DNA from: an uncultured Nitrososphaerales archaeon
GTDB taxonomy: Archaea > Thermoproteota > Nitrososphaeria > Nitrososphaerales > JAAOZN01
Direction of reading: 5' to 3'
Length of the DNA stretch: 9,210 bases
Assembly: GCA_938029515.1 (NCBI GenBank)
Contig: CALJAQ010000059.1
Coordinates: 1-9,210 of the forward strand
In this document: positions 1 to 6,199 of the stretch, piece by piece
Position numbering within the stretch: position 1 is the stretch's first letter
Layout: every line of letters starts with the position of its first letter
The notes under the pieces: generated by a model
Databases searched by the model: none
Told to the model about the DNA's origin: nothing
What the model saw: the letters and a program-made list of their open reading frames with translations, nothing else
Translations under genes and position numbers: made by a program

Positions 1-251
1 CATACGGCAAACTCATACCACCAGGCTCAAGCGGAGAAGAAGCTATCCGTAAGCTTGAATCAGAGTTCGAAACATACGGCTACAAACAGGCTTTAAAGGC
101 TTTTACGTGGCAAATTTCAGGCTTGGGCGTTGCACTTGCTCTAATTAAGCTGAAGGAGGCTGAGGTTAGAAGCCTATCTGCATTAGCCTTCGGTATAGAG
201 CAAGGGCTTGCTGCTAAAGAGATTATGTCGAAGATGATCTCCTTATCTTAA
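1..251 (+). CDS. atpC: A/V-type ATP synthase subunit C, C-terminal part (5' end outside window)
   Basis: The frame is open from base 3 to a TAA at 249-251 and gives 82 residues of a protein truncated by the window edge. The end reads ALIKLKEAEVRSLSALAFG followed by a short helix with GLAAKEI. This matches the usual ending of archaeal ATPase subunit C (the yeast Vma6/d-like subunit), where a hydrophobic helix leads into a 'KE.E.RNLRAI..G...GL..EEI' type motif. Known of the family: subunit C is the funnel-shaped cytoplasmic subunit that caps the membrane c-ring and couples it to the central stalk. The neighbouring gene, subunit I of the same enzyme, supports the call. The two genes are convergent and overlap by 4 bp, so they are not in one operon. 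The identification rests on a short C-terminal stretch; with the neighbour I consider it likely. Confidence 0.8.
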   Translation, partial: YGKLIPPGSSGEEAIRKLESEFETYGYKQALKAFTWQISGLGVALALIKLKEAEVRSLSALAFGIEQGLAAKEIMSKMISLS

Positions 252-2299
252 GACTCCCACTCTATCTTAACGTATGTCGTTTCTGGCGCTATCTTAGTAA
301 AGAGTCGACCAGTGCCCTCGTAGAACTTCGTAAACCATTCATACAGGTGAAGCCTTATATCCTGTATATAGACGATTAACCCTTCAAGCGCTACAACACC
401 AAGGTTACCTATTATCCAGATAGGGTACCCCATTGGGCCGAGGCTTAAAGTCATCGTTACTGCGAACATCAGCGCAGCGTGAACCAAAAGAAGAATCCCG
501 AGTCGAGCGTAGCTTATAGTGTTGGCGAGAAACTCCACAAGCCTAAGTAGGAACTCGACTATACCGAAGATCAGACCCATAAATGGGCTCTCCTTCTCAC
601 CATGACCCTTTGCCAATATGCCTTCAAGAGGTTTACCTATCACTATCCAAGCAGCAGCAACTATAGTAACTGGAAGCGTCATATTCGATAGGCTGCTGGC
701 CGTTACCGTAAAGCCTAATATATCTGATATGATAGGAACTCTGCTGTCGCTTGTTAAGACCGCTGCGAAGCTGTATCCTGAGGCTATGAAAGAGAGGCTG
801 AAGCCGACGCCAAACACATACAGTAATATCGATGGGATTTTAAGCGTGTAGAGCTCAACTCTGCTCTCACCCTTAAGACCTTTGATTATATCGAGCACCA
901 ACCCGATGAAGATGTGAATTACACCTATCAATATGGCGACTGAAAGAATGGTGCTAACAGCCTCTGCGTTGAAGCTGCCGTGCTCAACCAAATGTATAAT
1001 CTGAATACGCTTAAAGAAATCGCCGACAGCAGGCAGATGAGCTAACTCTAAGCCAAAGCCTTCTCCAACCAAAGCACCTACTACGGTAGCAGCTGCTCCA
1101 GCGGCCATTATTATCTCACCCCAATGCTTAAGGGAAGGGCTACCTCTAATCTTAAGCATCAGACCTAAGATGAAGAGAAGCAGACCTTGCCCGAAGTCGC
1201 CAAACATCATACCGTAGAAGATCGGGAAGATGAACGCTATTAGCGGTGTTGGGTCGAGCTCCCCGCTTCTTGGAGCTCCTTGGGTTAGTGTAATATTTTC
1301 GAATGGTTTTACAGGCCTTTTATTATTCATCAGAGTGGGGGTGTTTGAATACCCCTCGTCAAAGAAGAGTAGATAAGACGGATACCTCTGTTTAAACTGT
1401 TCAATCCTTCCTAGAGGCACATACCCCTCTATAATAGCGAACCTCTTAAGATCCCCTGCCTTCCTAACTTTGTGGAGAGTTGTGTATGCTACTTGCGCCG
1501 CTTCTCTAAGTGCGAGTAGCTTTGCGCTCGCTTCAACCTTCACAGCTTCAAGTTTAGATTCACATTCGGCTAGCGAGTGTTCAGCCTCCTCTAACCTCTT
1601 CACAACCACCTCGTAGGCTGCAGCTGGGTTCTGAGGTAGATCAGCGGGGATAAGAAAAGGCTTAACTTCAAAGCTGCGAAGCACCTTATCAACTCTATCA
1701 GCATCAGACTTTATGCCAACTATCAGTATAGCACTATTATTCTTTGTCAAGTGGCATTCGACAACGAGCACATCAGTTAAGCTGCGCCTTATCTCAGCGA
1801 CATCCTTAGTAGCGGCTACCGCAAATACCGCATGTAGCCTTCTTAACCTTGAAAATAGCTCCAAATCTATTGAAAACTGCTGAATAGTGTAAAGAGCAGC
1901 CTTAAGAGCATCATAATCAGACAGCTTCTTACGTATACGTGTAGCATCATCGAGTAAAGAGGACAGATGCTCTATAATCGGAGCTGCTTCAGCCTCTAGC
2001 CTCTGAATGAGGTCAGCCCAGTTCCGGGCGCTCTTCACCTCTTTTTCTATTCTATAGCCTTTCTTTAGCACCTCGATTACATTGGGTTCAAGGGCTATGG
2101 CTAGCTTCTTTACAAGATCATCTAGGTTCGCGAAGAGTTTGAACGCTCTACCACTTAACTCACTTAAGTATAGGTCAGAAACAGATTCTTCAAGCTGCTC
2201 AGGATGAAACAACCCAAACTCAAAAAGGCTTCTAAGGCAATCGTTAAGCTCGCTTCTAGGCAGCAGAAGTGTAACTTTAGTGAGTGATTCTACACCCAC
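248..2299 (-). CDS. atpI: A/V-type ATP synthase subunit I (membrane a-subunit homologue)
   Basis: A complete 683-residue protein, near the usual length for archaeal subunit I. Residues 1-340 are cytoplasmic with long helical, coiled-coil-like stretches (about 80-130 and 228-275). From about 349 the chain is membrane embedded, with about eight hydrophobic segments (near 350-376, 395-418, 448-472, 487-515, 538-555, 572-592, 597-620, 624-647). The first follows the conserved DPTPLIAFIFPIFYGMMFGD motif at 349-368. SYARLGILLLVHAAL (596-610) carries Arg599, equivalent to the essential proton-channel Arg735 of yeast Vph1, and EGLIVYIQDIRLH (639-651) carries a second conserved Arg649. The role is ion translocation against the c-ring and stator attachment. 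The start is GTG at 2297-2299; a GGTGGAG stretch about 4-10 nt upstream can serve as ribosome binding site. The DUF4443-like gene lies 74 bp upstream on the same strand. Confidence 0.95.
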   Translation of the reverse strand: MGVESLTKVTLLLPRSELNDCLRSLFEFGLFHPEQLEESVSDLYLSELSGRAFKLFANLDDLVKKLAIALEPNVIEVLKKGYRIEKEVKSARNWADLIQRLEAEAAPIIEHLSSLLDDATRIRKKLSDYDALKAALYTIQQFSIDLELFSRLRRLHAVFAVAATKDVAEIRRSLTDVLVVECHLTKNNSAILIVGIKSDADRVDKVLRSFEVKPFLIPADLPQNPAAAYEVVVKRLEEAEHSLAECESKLEAVKVEASAKLLALREAAQVAYTTLHKVRKAGDLKRFAIIEGYVPLGRIEQFKQRYPSYLLFFDEGYSNTPTLMNNKRPVKPFENITLTQGAPRSGELDPTPLIAFIFPIFYGMMFGDFGQGLLLFILGLMLKIRGSPSLKHWGEIIMAAGAAATVVGALVGEGFGLELAHLPAVGDFFKRIQIIHLVEHGSFNAEAVSTILSVAILIGVIHIFIGLVLDIIKGLKGESRVELYTLKIPSILLYVFGVGFSLSFIASGYSFAAVLTSDSRVPIISDILGFTVTASSLSNMTLPVTIVAAAWIVIGKPLEGILAKGHGEKESPFMGLIFGIVEFLLRLVEFLANTISYARLGILLLVHAALMFAVTMTLSLGPMGYPIWIIGNLGVVALEGLIVYIQDIRLHLYEWFTKFYEGTGRLFTKIAPETTYVKIEWES

Positions 2300-2348
2300 C
2301 TACTCCACCCTTTAAACCATCCGACTCCAAGACTACTGTGAACGCCTA

Positions 2349-2358
2349 TTTTATGTCT
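2349..2358 (-). promoter_or_regulatory. possible TATA box for subunit I
   Basis: On the minus strand the 74-bp gap between the winged-helix gene and subunit I contains the AT-rich stretch GACATAAAAT. Its centre is about 53 bp before the GTG start, which would place transcription start near 2325 and leave a leader of about 25 nt with room for the GGTGGAG ribosome binding sequence. No T-run on the minus strand clearly ends the upstream gene, so co-transcription with it is equally possible. Weak call. Confidence 0.25.
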
Positions 2359-2373
2359 TTTGCCCACAAACGA

Positions 2374-3015
2374 TCAATCTGAAAGTATTGTGTATAATGC
2401 TGCCGCAAGCGCACCCCCTTCAGCAGCCTTCACAGAACCACCGCCAACTATAATAATCGAATCTCCATCTCTAGGTTTCAAAAGAGCCCTTAAAGAATCC
2501 CAGAGAGGAAGGATATAATTCTCTTCAAGATCAATTTCCCCATCTGGGAGTAAAAACCGCTCACCTAAATACACTATGGTAGTGGCACCATTTGCCCCAG
2601 CCCTTACGGCAGCATCACGCTGCTCTAACCCAGACTTTATCTTAGACGCAGAGTCTCTAACTAGTGTCACATAATTCCACTCTCCTTGACTTAGAGGACC
2701 AGCATCTATAAGCGTAGGCGGTGTAAGCATCTTAAGGAGGCTGGTGTGGATTAATTTGCCAGCATCACTTAATCTGCATCCACTACTCTCCACTTCAATA
2801 AGGCGGTGCTCTTGAAGCCTATTTAACATCGTCCTAACAGAGCCCTCACCTAGCTGGAGAGCTTTTGATATGCTTTTTCTACCCTTAGGCTTGCCTTCAC
2901 CCAGTATAAATATCAGCTTCAACATATCAGCTATTCCAAAGGTTGGCTTTGGGCCGATTGGCTTCTCTAAGAGTTTAAGAAGAGTCTTTAATGGGTTAAG
3001 CTCCTGATTCTGCAT
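2374..3015 (-). CDS. winged-helix DNA-binding protein with DUF4443-like C-terminal domain
   Basis: 213 residues. The N-terminal part (about 25-90) reads as a winged helix-turn-helix: an IADMLKLIFILGEG helix, then KSISKALQLGEGSVRTMLNR with the likely recognition helix at 57-71, then a wing ending RLSDAGK (81-87). The C-terminal half (about 108-213) contains RDAAVRAGANGATT (133-146), a PDGE turn, and an IIIVGGGSVKAAEGGALAAAL segment (from 187). This resembles the archaeal DUF4443 domain, recalled from memory and not searched. The role is probably that of a transcription factor, with the C-terminal domain perhaps sensing a ligand; no effector is inferred. The ATG start at 3013-3015 has no Shine-Dalgarno sequence, and a weak TTTTTA stretch lies about 28 bp upstream, so a leaderless message is plausible. 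It precedes ATPase subunit I on the same strand and could be co-transcribed with it. Regulator: likely. Family name: moderate. Confidence 0.7.
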   Translation of the reverse strand: MQNQELNPLKTLLKLLEKPIGPKPTFGIADMLKLIFILGEGKPKGRKSISKALQLGEGSVRTMLNRLQEHRLIEVESSGCRLSDAGKLIHTSLLKMLTPPTLIDAGPLSQGEWNYVTLVRDSASKIKSGLEQRDAAVRAGANGATTIVYLGERFLLPDGEIDLEENYILPLWDSLRALLKPRDGDSIIIVGGGSVKAAEGGALAAALYTILSD

Positions 3016-3183
3016 CTAAGCAAAGAAGGTTAAAGGATGCTAAAAACTTGTTGGCTTATCGAACCTATTTTAAAACTGTGTTGAATATTTCATCAGACCT
3101 TTTGTCTTTGCTTTCTTTCAGTTATTTATCTGTTTACCTCACCTTTGATGAAATTTAAGGGGGTTGTGTGGTCAGCAAATGGG

Positions 3184-3193
3184 GTATATTAAG
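3184..3193 (+). promoter_or_regulatory. TATA-like motif upstream of the spacer hairpin
   Basis: GTATATTAAG is a good archaeal TATA-like string. A start about 27 bp downstream would fall near 3215, just before the hairpin at 3226-3264. No protein-coding start follows, so if active it would drive an untranslated RNA. Only the motif supports this. Confidence 0.25.
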
Positions 3194-3225
3194 CCTCTTT
3201 TTACCTGAGCCTGCTAAAAGTGGGT

Positions 3226-3264
3226 AGGTTAGCGCTGATGATAGGGCGCCATCGCTGCTAACCT
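3226..3264 (+). repeat. imperfect inverted repeat / hairpin in spacer
   Basis: AGGTTAGC (3226-3233) pairs perfectly with GCTAACCT (3257-3264). Inside it come a G-U pair, one C-C mismatch, a U-G pair and then GATG/CATC (3237-3240 with 3250-3253), leaving a 9-nt loop. The whole is nearly continuous over 15 positions per arm. A TTTT run (3264-3267) follows on the plus strand. It could be part of a structured RNA, a terminator or an operator; nothing on the plus strand upstream needs terminating. Confidence 0.5.
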
Positions 3265-3382
3265 TTTCGTGTTCAAGACAAGGTTTTCCTGAGGGTGATC
3301 TACCATCTGAGTATAGGGTGATGCAACAGTGTGAGGAAATAGATCTTTTGGGTTTGTCAAGATAAAAGGTTCAAGCTTAGAT

Positions 3383-3435
3383 AAAATAGACTAAATCCCA
3401 TCTCAAATATGCATCAGTTATTTTGTCTATTTTTT
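3383..3435 (+). repeat. AT-rich inverted repeat upstream of the thioredoxin-like gene
   Basis: AAAATAGAC (3383-3391) is the exact reverse complement of GTCTATTTT (3425-3433). After one mismatch, AAAT/ATTT (3393-3396 with 3420-3423) extends the stem, leaving a 23-nt loop. The right arm runs into six T (3430-3435). As RNA on the plus strand it could terminate a transcript from the spacer; as DNA it could be an operator about 40 bp upstream of the thioredoxin promoter. Confidence 0.5.
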
Positions 3436-3474
3436 AGTTCACTCATCTTGACGGCAGATCTTTTAACGTTAAAC

Positions 3475-3482
3475 CTTAATAG
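3475..3482 (+). promoter_or_regulatory. probable TATA box for a leaderless thioredoxin-like mRNA
   Basis: CTTAATAG is centred 26-27 bp before the GTG start at 3505, the spacing expected if transcription begins at the start codon. There is no convincing Shine-Dalgarno sequence before the GTG. The box is degenerate, so confidence is moderate to low. Confidence 0.4.
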
Positions 3483-3504
3483 TTGGTAGTGGTTTATTTA
3501 AGAC

Positions 3505-3834
3505 GTGCTAGAGAAGATCAGGACCGTGTTTTCAGAGGAGTTGAGTAAAGAGGATAGGATTACCGTAGCAGTCTTTTACGCGACGTACTGCCCCTTCTGC
3601 ATGAGGTTTGCACCTATATTTGAGAAGCACAGTGTAAACTATCCATATATATTTGCTAAAGCTGATATTACCGACGACTCCCACCCCTACTGGGAGCGTT
3701 TTAACATCAGCTATGTGCCTACTGTTATAGCTTTTAAGAATGGACGTATAGTAGCCAAGAGGGGTGCAAAACAGGGAGTTGGTTTAAGCGAGGATGACCT
3801 CCTCAGCTTACTGAGTGAGATCTCCTCTGCGTAA
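3505..3834 (+). CDS. thioredoxin-like protein (CPFC active site)
   Basis: 109 residues, the size of a single thioredoxin domain. FYATYCPFCMRFAP (24-37) holds the redox pair Cys29 and Cys32, with Tyr in place of the usual Trp before the first Cys. YVPT (70-73) supplies the cis-Pro (Pro72) that faces the active site, followed by the expected FKNG turn (77-80). No signal peptide, so it is probably a cytoplasmic disulfide reductase. The Pro-Phe dipeptide differs from the classical thioredoxin CGPC and is closer to the CP.C form of glutaredoxin-type oxidoreductases, so partner and redox potential are open. The start is GTG at 3505, because an in-frame TAA lies at 3499-3501 and no other start exists before Met33. 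The last 32 bp overlap the 3' end of the convergent dihydroorotase gene. Confidence 0.85.
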   Translation: MLEKIRTVFSEELSKEDRITVAVFYATYCPFCMRFAPIFEKHSVNYPYIFAKADITDDSHPYWERFNISYVPTVIAFKNGRIVAKRGAKQGVGLSEDDLLSLLSEISSA

Positions 3835-5197
3835 GGCCTCGTGGGGTGAATCTGCCGAATCCTCTTGAACCTACTACCACACCCTCCTCCATCACCACAC
3901 TTCCTCTTACTATTGTGTATATAGCTCTACCTTTAACCATCCAGCCGTCAAATAGCATACATTCTTTTGCCTTTGTGTAAAGGTGATCTGCTCTGATTTT
4001 ATAATCGCTCTTAAGATCTACCACTGTAAAGCTTCCTTGAGCACCCTCATCTATAGTGCCTCTCGCAGGATAGAGGTTGAATAGCTTCGCAGCGTTGGTT
4101 GACATAAGCTCAACGAGCCTTGCTAACGTTATCACTCCCTTGTTTACTTTGGTGAGCATTAGAGGTAAGCTAACCTCTATATTCGGTGCACCGGATGGTG
4201 CGAGCCATATATCTTCTCTACCCTCTTCTTTCTCTCTCTTACGGTGAGGAGCATGGTCGCTACCTATACAATCTATCACTGTATCTACTAAAGATCCCCA
4301 AAGAGCCTTCTGATCTTCTATTCCTCTTAAGGGTGGGTTGATCTTAGCGTATGCACCCAGCTGAAGTATGGCTTCTTCTGTTAAGAATAGGTAGTGTGGA
4401 CAAGTTTCTGCAACTACCTTCACACCCCAGCTTTTAGCAGCCTTAACCTCCTCAACAGCACCTTTAGTGGTTAGATGGAGGAGGTATAGTGTCACACCTG
4501 TCTTCTTTGCAGCATCTAAGCAGACTCTAACAGCTTTTACTTCTGCTGAAGCTGGTCTTGATTCAGAGTGAGCCGCTGGGTCTTTTCTCCCGGAGCTTTT
4601 CAAAAGCGTGGTTGCCTGCTCTATAGTTTCGGCGTCTTCTGCGTGAACCGCAATCGGAACACCTAGTTTAGATGTGTTGGTAAAAATCTGTATAACTTCT
4701 TTAAAGTCTTTTACAGCTAAAAGGTTGGAGAAGGGTGAAGAAAGATACATCCAAGTCTTGAAGGCTATAGCTCCTTCGCCAGCCAGATAAGCCATCTCAG
4801 TCATATTTTCGGCACCACACCCTGCGTAGAGGCAGAAGTCAACGACAGCCTTAGAGCAAGCCTCCTTAACCTTCGATTTAAAGGCGTCTACTGTAGAAGT
4901 TGGGGGCTGATTATTCGGCATATCTGCGACGAGTGTGAAGCCTCCTGCGGCTGCTGCGCAGCTGCCTGTGTAAAAGTCTTCTTTCTCAGTTTCCCCTGGG
5001 TCGCGGAAGTGGACATGTGGGTCTATTAAGCCAGGTAGTATTATCTTTCCTCTACAGTCTATGGTCTTTACGCCTTTTGGGATGTTTGGTCCCTTTGCTA
5101 TCTTCGCCACCTTTTCTTCGTTTACAGCTATATCTGCTTCAACTATGCCTTTTGATGTGAATACTAGCCCGTTTTTTAAGACTAGGTCTGCTTGCAA
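3803..5197 (-). CDS. pyrC: dihydroorotase (cyclic amidohydrolase family)
   Basis: 464 residues, full length and slightly long for the family. All metal ligands of the amidohydrolase barrel are visible: His61 and His63 in DPHVHFRDPGE, Lys147 in AFKTWM (the carboxylated lysine), His185 in AVHAEDAE, His241 in LLHLTT and Asp314 in GSDHAPH. Arg65 and Asn95 (MPNNQPPT) match the residues that hold the dihydroorotate carboxylate. The enzyme interconverts carbamoyl-aspartate and dihydroorotate in pyrimidine synthesis. Allantoinase or a related cyclic amidohydrolase is the main alternative, since no other pyr gene is nearby and catabolic genes follow. The start is TTG at 5195-5197: the first internal Met is residue 93, an in-frame TAA lies upstream at 5222-5224, and a TATA box sits exactly at leaderless distance. 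The last codons (about FTPRGLTQRRSHSVS) form an extra tail and overlap the thioredoxin-like gene by 32 bp. Confidence 0.88.
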   Translation of the reverse strand: MQADLVLKNGLVFTSKGIVEADIAVNEEKVAKIAKGPNIPKGVKTIDCRGKIILPGLIDPHVHFRDPGETEKEDFYTGSCAAAAGGFTLVADMPNNQPPTSTVDAFKSKVKEACSKAVVDFCLYAGCGAENMTEMAYLAGEGAIAFKTWMYLSSPFSNLLAVKDFKEVIQIFTNTSKLGVPIAVHAEDAETIEQATTLLKSSGRKDPAAHSESRPASAEVKAVRVCLDAAKKTGVTLYLLHLTTKGAVEEVKAAKSWGVKVVAETCPHYLFLTEEAILQLGAYAKINPPLRGIEDQKALWGSLVDTVIDCIGSDHAPHRKREKEEGREDIWLAPSGAPNIEVSLPLMLTKVNKGVITLARLVELMSTNAAKLFNLYPARGTIDEGAQGSFTVVDLKSDYKIRADHLYTKAKECMLFDGWMVKGRAIYTIVRGSVVMEEGVVVGSRGFGRFTPRGLTQRRSHSVS

Positions 5198-5220
5198 ACT
5201 AATTGTAGATCGGCACTGCC

Positions 5221-5228
5221 TTTATAAA
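5221..5228 (-). promoter_or_regulatory. TATA box for a leaderless dihydroorotase mRNA
   Basis: TTTATAAA, a consensus-quality archaeal TATA box (self-complementary), is centred 27.5 bp upstream of the TTG start at 5197. This implies that transcription begins at or next to the start codon, so the message has no 5' leader. There is no Shine-Dalgarno sequence in between, which agrees with leaderless translation. Confidence 0.65.
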
Positions 5229-5239
5229 CCTACATAGGT
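5228..5239. repeat. short inverted repeat abutting the pyrC TATA box
   Basis: ACCTA-CA-TAGGT is a 5-bp inverted repeat with a 2-bp spacer. It lies immediately upstream of the TATA box as read on the minus strand, in the position of the TFB-recognition element, where a bound regulator could block or aid initiation. Short enough to be chance. Confidence 0.25.
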
Positions 5240-5305
5240 ATGTGATGTTATGGTTTACCGGTTTAGGTGGTTATCAAGACAATCCCTATTGGTTGAAGCG
5301 TCAAG

Positions 5306-5313
5306 CATATAAG
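5306..5313 (+). promoter_or_regulatory. TATA box for the class II aldolase gene
   Basis: CATATAAG is centred 26-27 bp before the ATG at 5336 but only 11-12 bp before the ATG at 5321. With normal archaeal spacing the transcript would begin at about 5336, which excludes the upstream ATG from the message and favours the downstream start. Confidence 0.5.
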
Positions 5314-5335
5314 GTGTAGAATGTATGGAGCAGAT

Positions 5336-5920
5336 ATGTTGGCTGATGATGTAAGAAGATGTCTCATAGAGGTCTGCAGATCTATCTACCTGAGAGGCTT
5401 TGTTTCCGCAACTGGGGGGAATTTGAGTGTAAAGTTAGATGGTGAATACTTCCTCATAACTAGAAGCGGCTCCTCCTTCAAGGACTTAAGCGATAAAGAT
5501 GTGTTGACCATCGACCAAAACGGTAAGGTGGTTAAAGGAGCTGGTCTGCCTTCGATCGAAACACCAATCCACTTAGCGCTGTATAAGACTAGACCTGATA
5601 TCGGCTCTGTCATACACGCTCACCCACCCTATGCTACAGCCTTCGCGGCTACAAGCAGACCTATACCACGTATAACAGTTCAAGCCTCCGAGCTGCTAGG
5701 CGAAGTTAAACTCATAAGATACGAGCATCCCGGCTCAGAAGCGCTTACAAAACTTTGTGTAAAAGCGTTTATGGAAGATGATGTTAGATGTGCGCTATTA
5801 GAGTCACACGGAGTGCTTGTGGTGGGGCGGAATCTTTGGGAAGCGTATAATAATCTTGACCTCCTTGAGGAAACCGCTAAGATAGCTTACCTTAGTTTGG
5901 TTTTAAAAAGAGGTATATGA
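5336..5920 (+). CDS. class II aldolase, fuculose-phosphate aldolase type
   Basis: 194 residues from this start (199 from the ATG at 5321), matching the size of FucA-like class II aldolases. Numbered from the 5321 start: TGGNLS (31-36) and TRSGSS (47-52) form the phosphate/substrate loops, SIETPIH (78-84) holds the catalytic Glu80, HAHPP (99-103) gives zinc ligands His99 and His101, and ESHG (161-164) gives the third, His163. The family cleaves sugar phosphates to DHAP and an aldehyde; archaeal relatives make lactaldehyde from fuculose-1-phosphate. Some members are decarboxylases or epimerases, and the PSIE motif lacks the second Ser of FucA's PSSE, so the exact substrate is uncertain. The start at 5336 is preferred because a TATA box lies 27 bp upstream and GGAG sits five bases before it; the alternative 5321 has only GGTG before it. 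Divergent from pyrC. Confidence 0.85.
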   Translation: MLADDVRRCLIEVCRSIYLRGFVSATGGNLSVKLDGEYFLITRSGSSFKDLSDKDVLTIDQNGKVVKGAGLPSIETPIHLALYKTRPDIGSVIHAHPPYATAFAATSRPIPRITVQASELLGEVKLIRYEHPGSEALTKLCVKAFMEDDVRCALLESHGVLVVGRNLWEAYNNLDLLEETAKIAYLSLVLKRGI

Positions 5921-5958
5921 GACATTTAAATATTAGATAGTGGTAAGGTTTGACTATT

Positions 5959-6072
5959 TTACGGGTTTTGTTCGACTAAGGTTGTTAGCTCTGCTTTAAT
6001 GTCACCCCTTTCTGATGGTAGTGGTAGGCTTTTTAGACGACGCACCTTTAAAGTGTTCTTGCACTGCTTCAC
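5959..6072 (-). CDS. candidate 37-codon small protein, unrecognised
   Basis: On the minus strand a GTG at 6070-6072 opens a 37-codon frame ending in TAA (5959-5961). The product would be basic at its N-terminus (MKQCKNTLKVRRLK) and acidic near its end (ERGDIKAEL). The frame is in fact open back to a stop at 6166-6168 (68 codons in all), with two Cys nine residues apart (frame positions 25 and 35), but has no earlier usual start. CATATAAG lies about 31 bp before the GTG, the same string as at the aldolase promoter. It could be a real small gene, the 3' remnant of a larger gene that lost its start, or chance: 68 open codons is not by itself significant. I recognise no family. Confidence 0.3.
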   Translation of the reverse strand: MKQCKNTLKVRRLKSLPLPSERGDIKAELTTLVEQNP

Positions 6073-6099
6073 TGGTTTAGCGTTAGGGTTGCAGCCAAG

Positions 6100-6107
6100 C
6101 TTATATG
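6100..6107 (-). promoter_or_regulatory. possible TATA box for the small minus-strand ORF
   Basis: Read on the minus strand this is CATATAAG, identical to the aldolase TATA box. Its centre is about 31 bp before the GTG at 6072, which would leave a leader of about 4-5 nt. Read on the plus strand (CTTATATG) it could instead serve the isomerase gene with a leader of about 70 nt. Confidence 0.3.
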
Positions 6108-6199
6108 CGCTAAGGTAATACGGCTGACCCTCATAAGTAACATCATTGAAAACGTAAGCAATAGGTTAATAGCAGAGGAAGAGAATACTGAAATAAGAT

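Larger units (their letters stand above)
3016..3504. other. 489-bp intergenic spacer with hairpins, no confident gene
   Basis: This spacer lies between the divergent winged-helix gene (-) and the thioredoxin-like gene (+). No ORF with a normal start and more than about 15 codons was found on the plus strand. A frame is open from 3228 to a TAA at 3363-3365 but has no ATG, GTG or TTG before an internal GTG at 3318. The spacer contains a TATA-like GTATATTAAG (3184-3193), a long imperfect hairpin (3226-3264), an 8-bp direct repeat AGATAAAA (3360-3367 and 3379-3386), and an AT-rich hairpin followed by a T-run (3383-3435). It may hold a non-coding RNA, a large regulatory region or the remains of a gene; I cannot decide which. 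Confidence 0.6.

Noticed and set aside
618..851. Plus-strand open frame of 77 codons
   Set aside because: It lies wholly antisense to the membrane part of ATPase subunit I, which has clear family motifs.
3261..3285. tRNA-like TTCAAGA string in the spacer
   Set aside because: The flanking arms pair only partly (one A-G mismatch, one wobble), and no acceptor or anticodon stem can be built around it.
3236..3310. C/D-box small RNA (TGATGA at 3236-3241, CTGA at 3289 and 3307)
   Set aside because: The gap between the C-like and D-like boxes is about 46 nt, much longer than in archaeal C/D guides, and the C box lies inside the hairpin stem.
3331..3345. GAGGAAA resembling the RNase P RNA conserved core
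   Set aside because: Only seven bases agree, and no partner conserved region or P4 pairing was found nearby.
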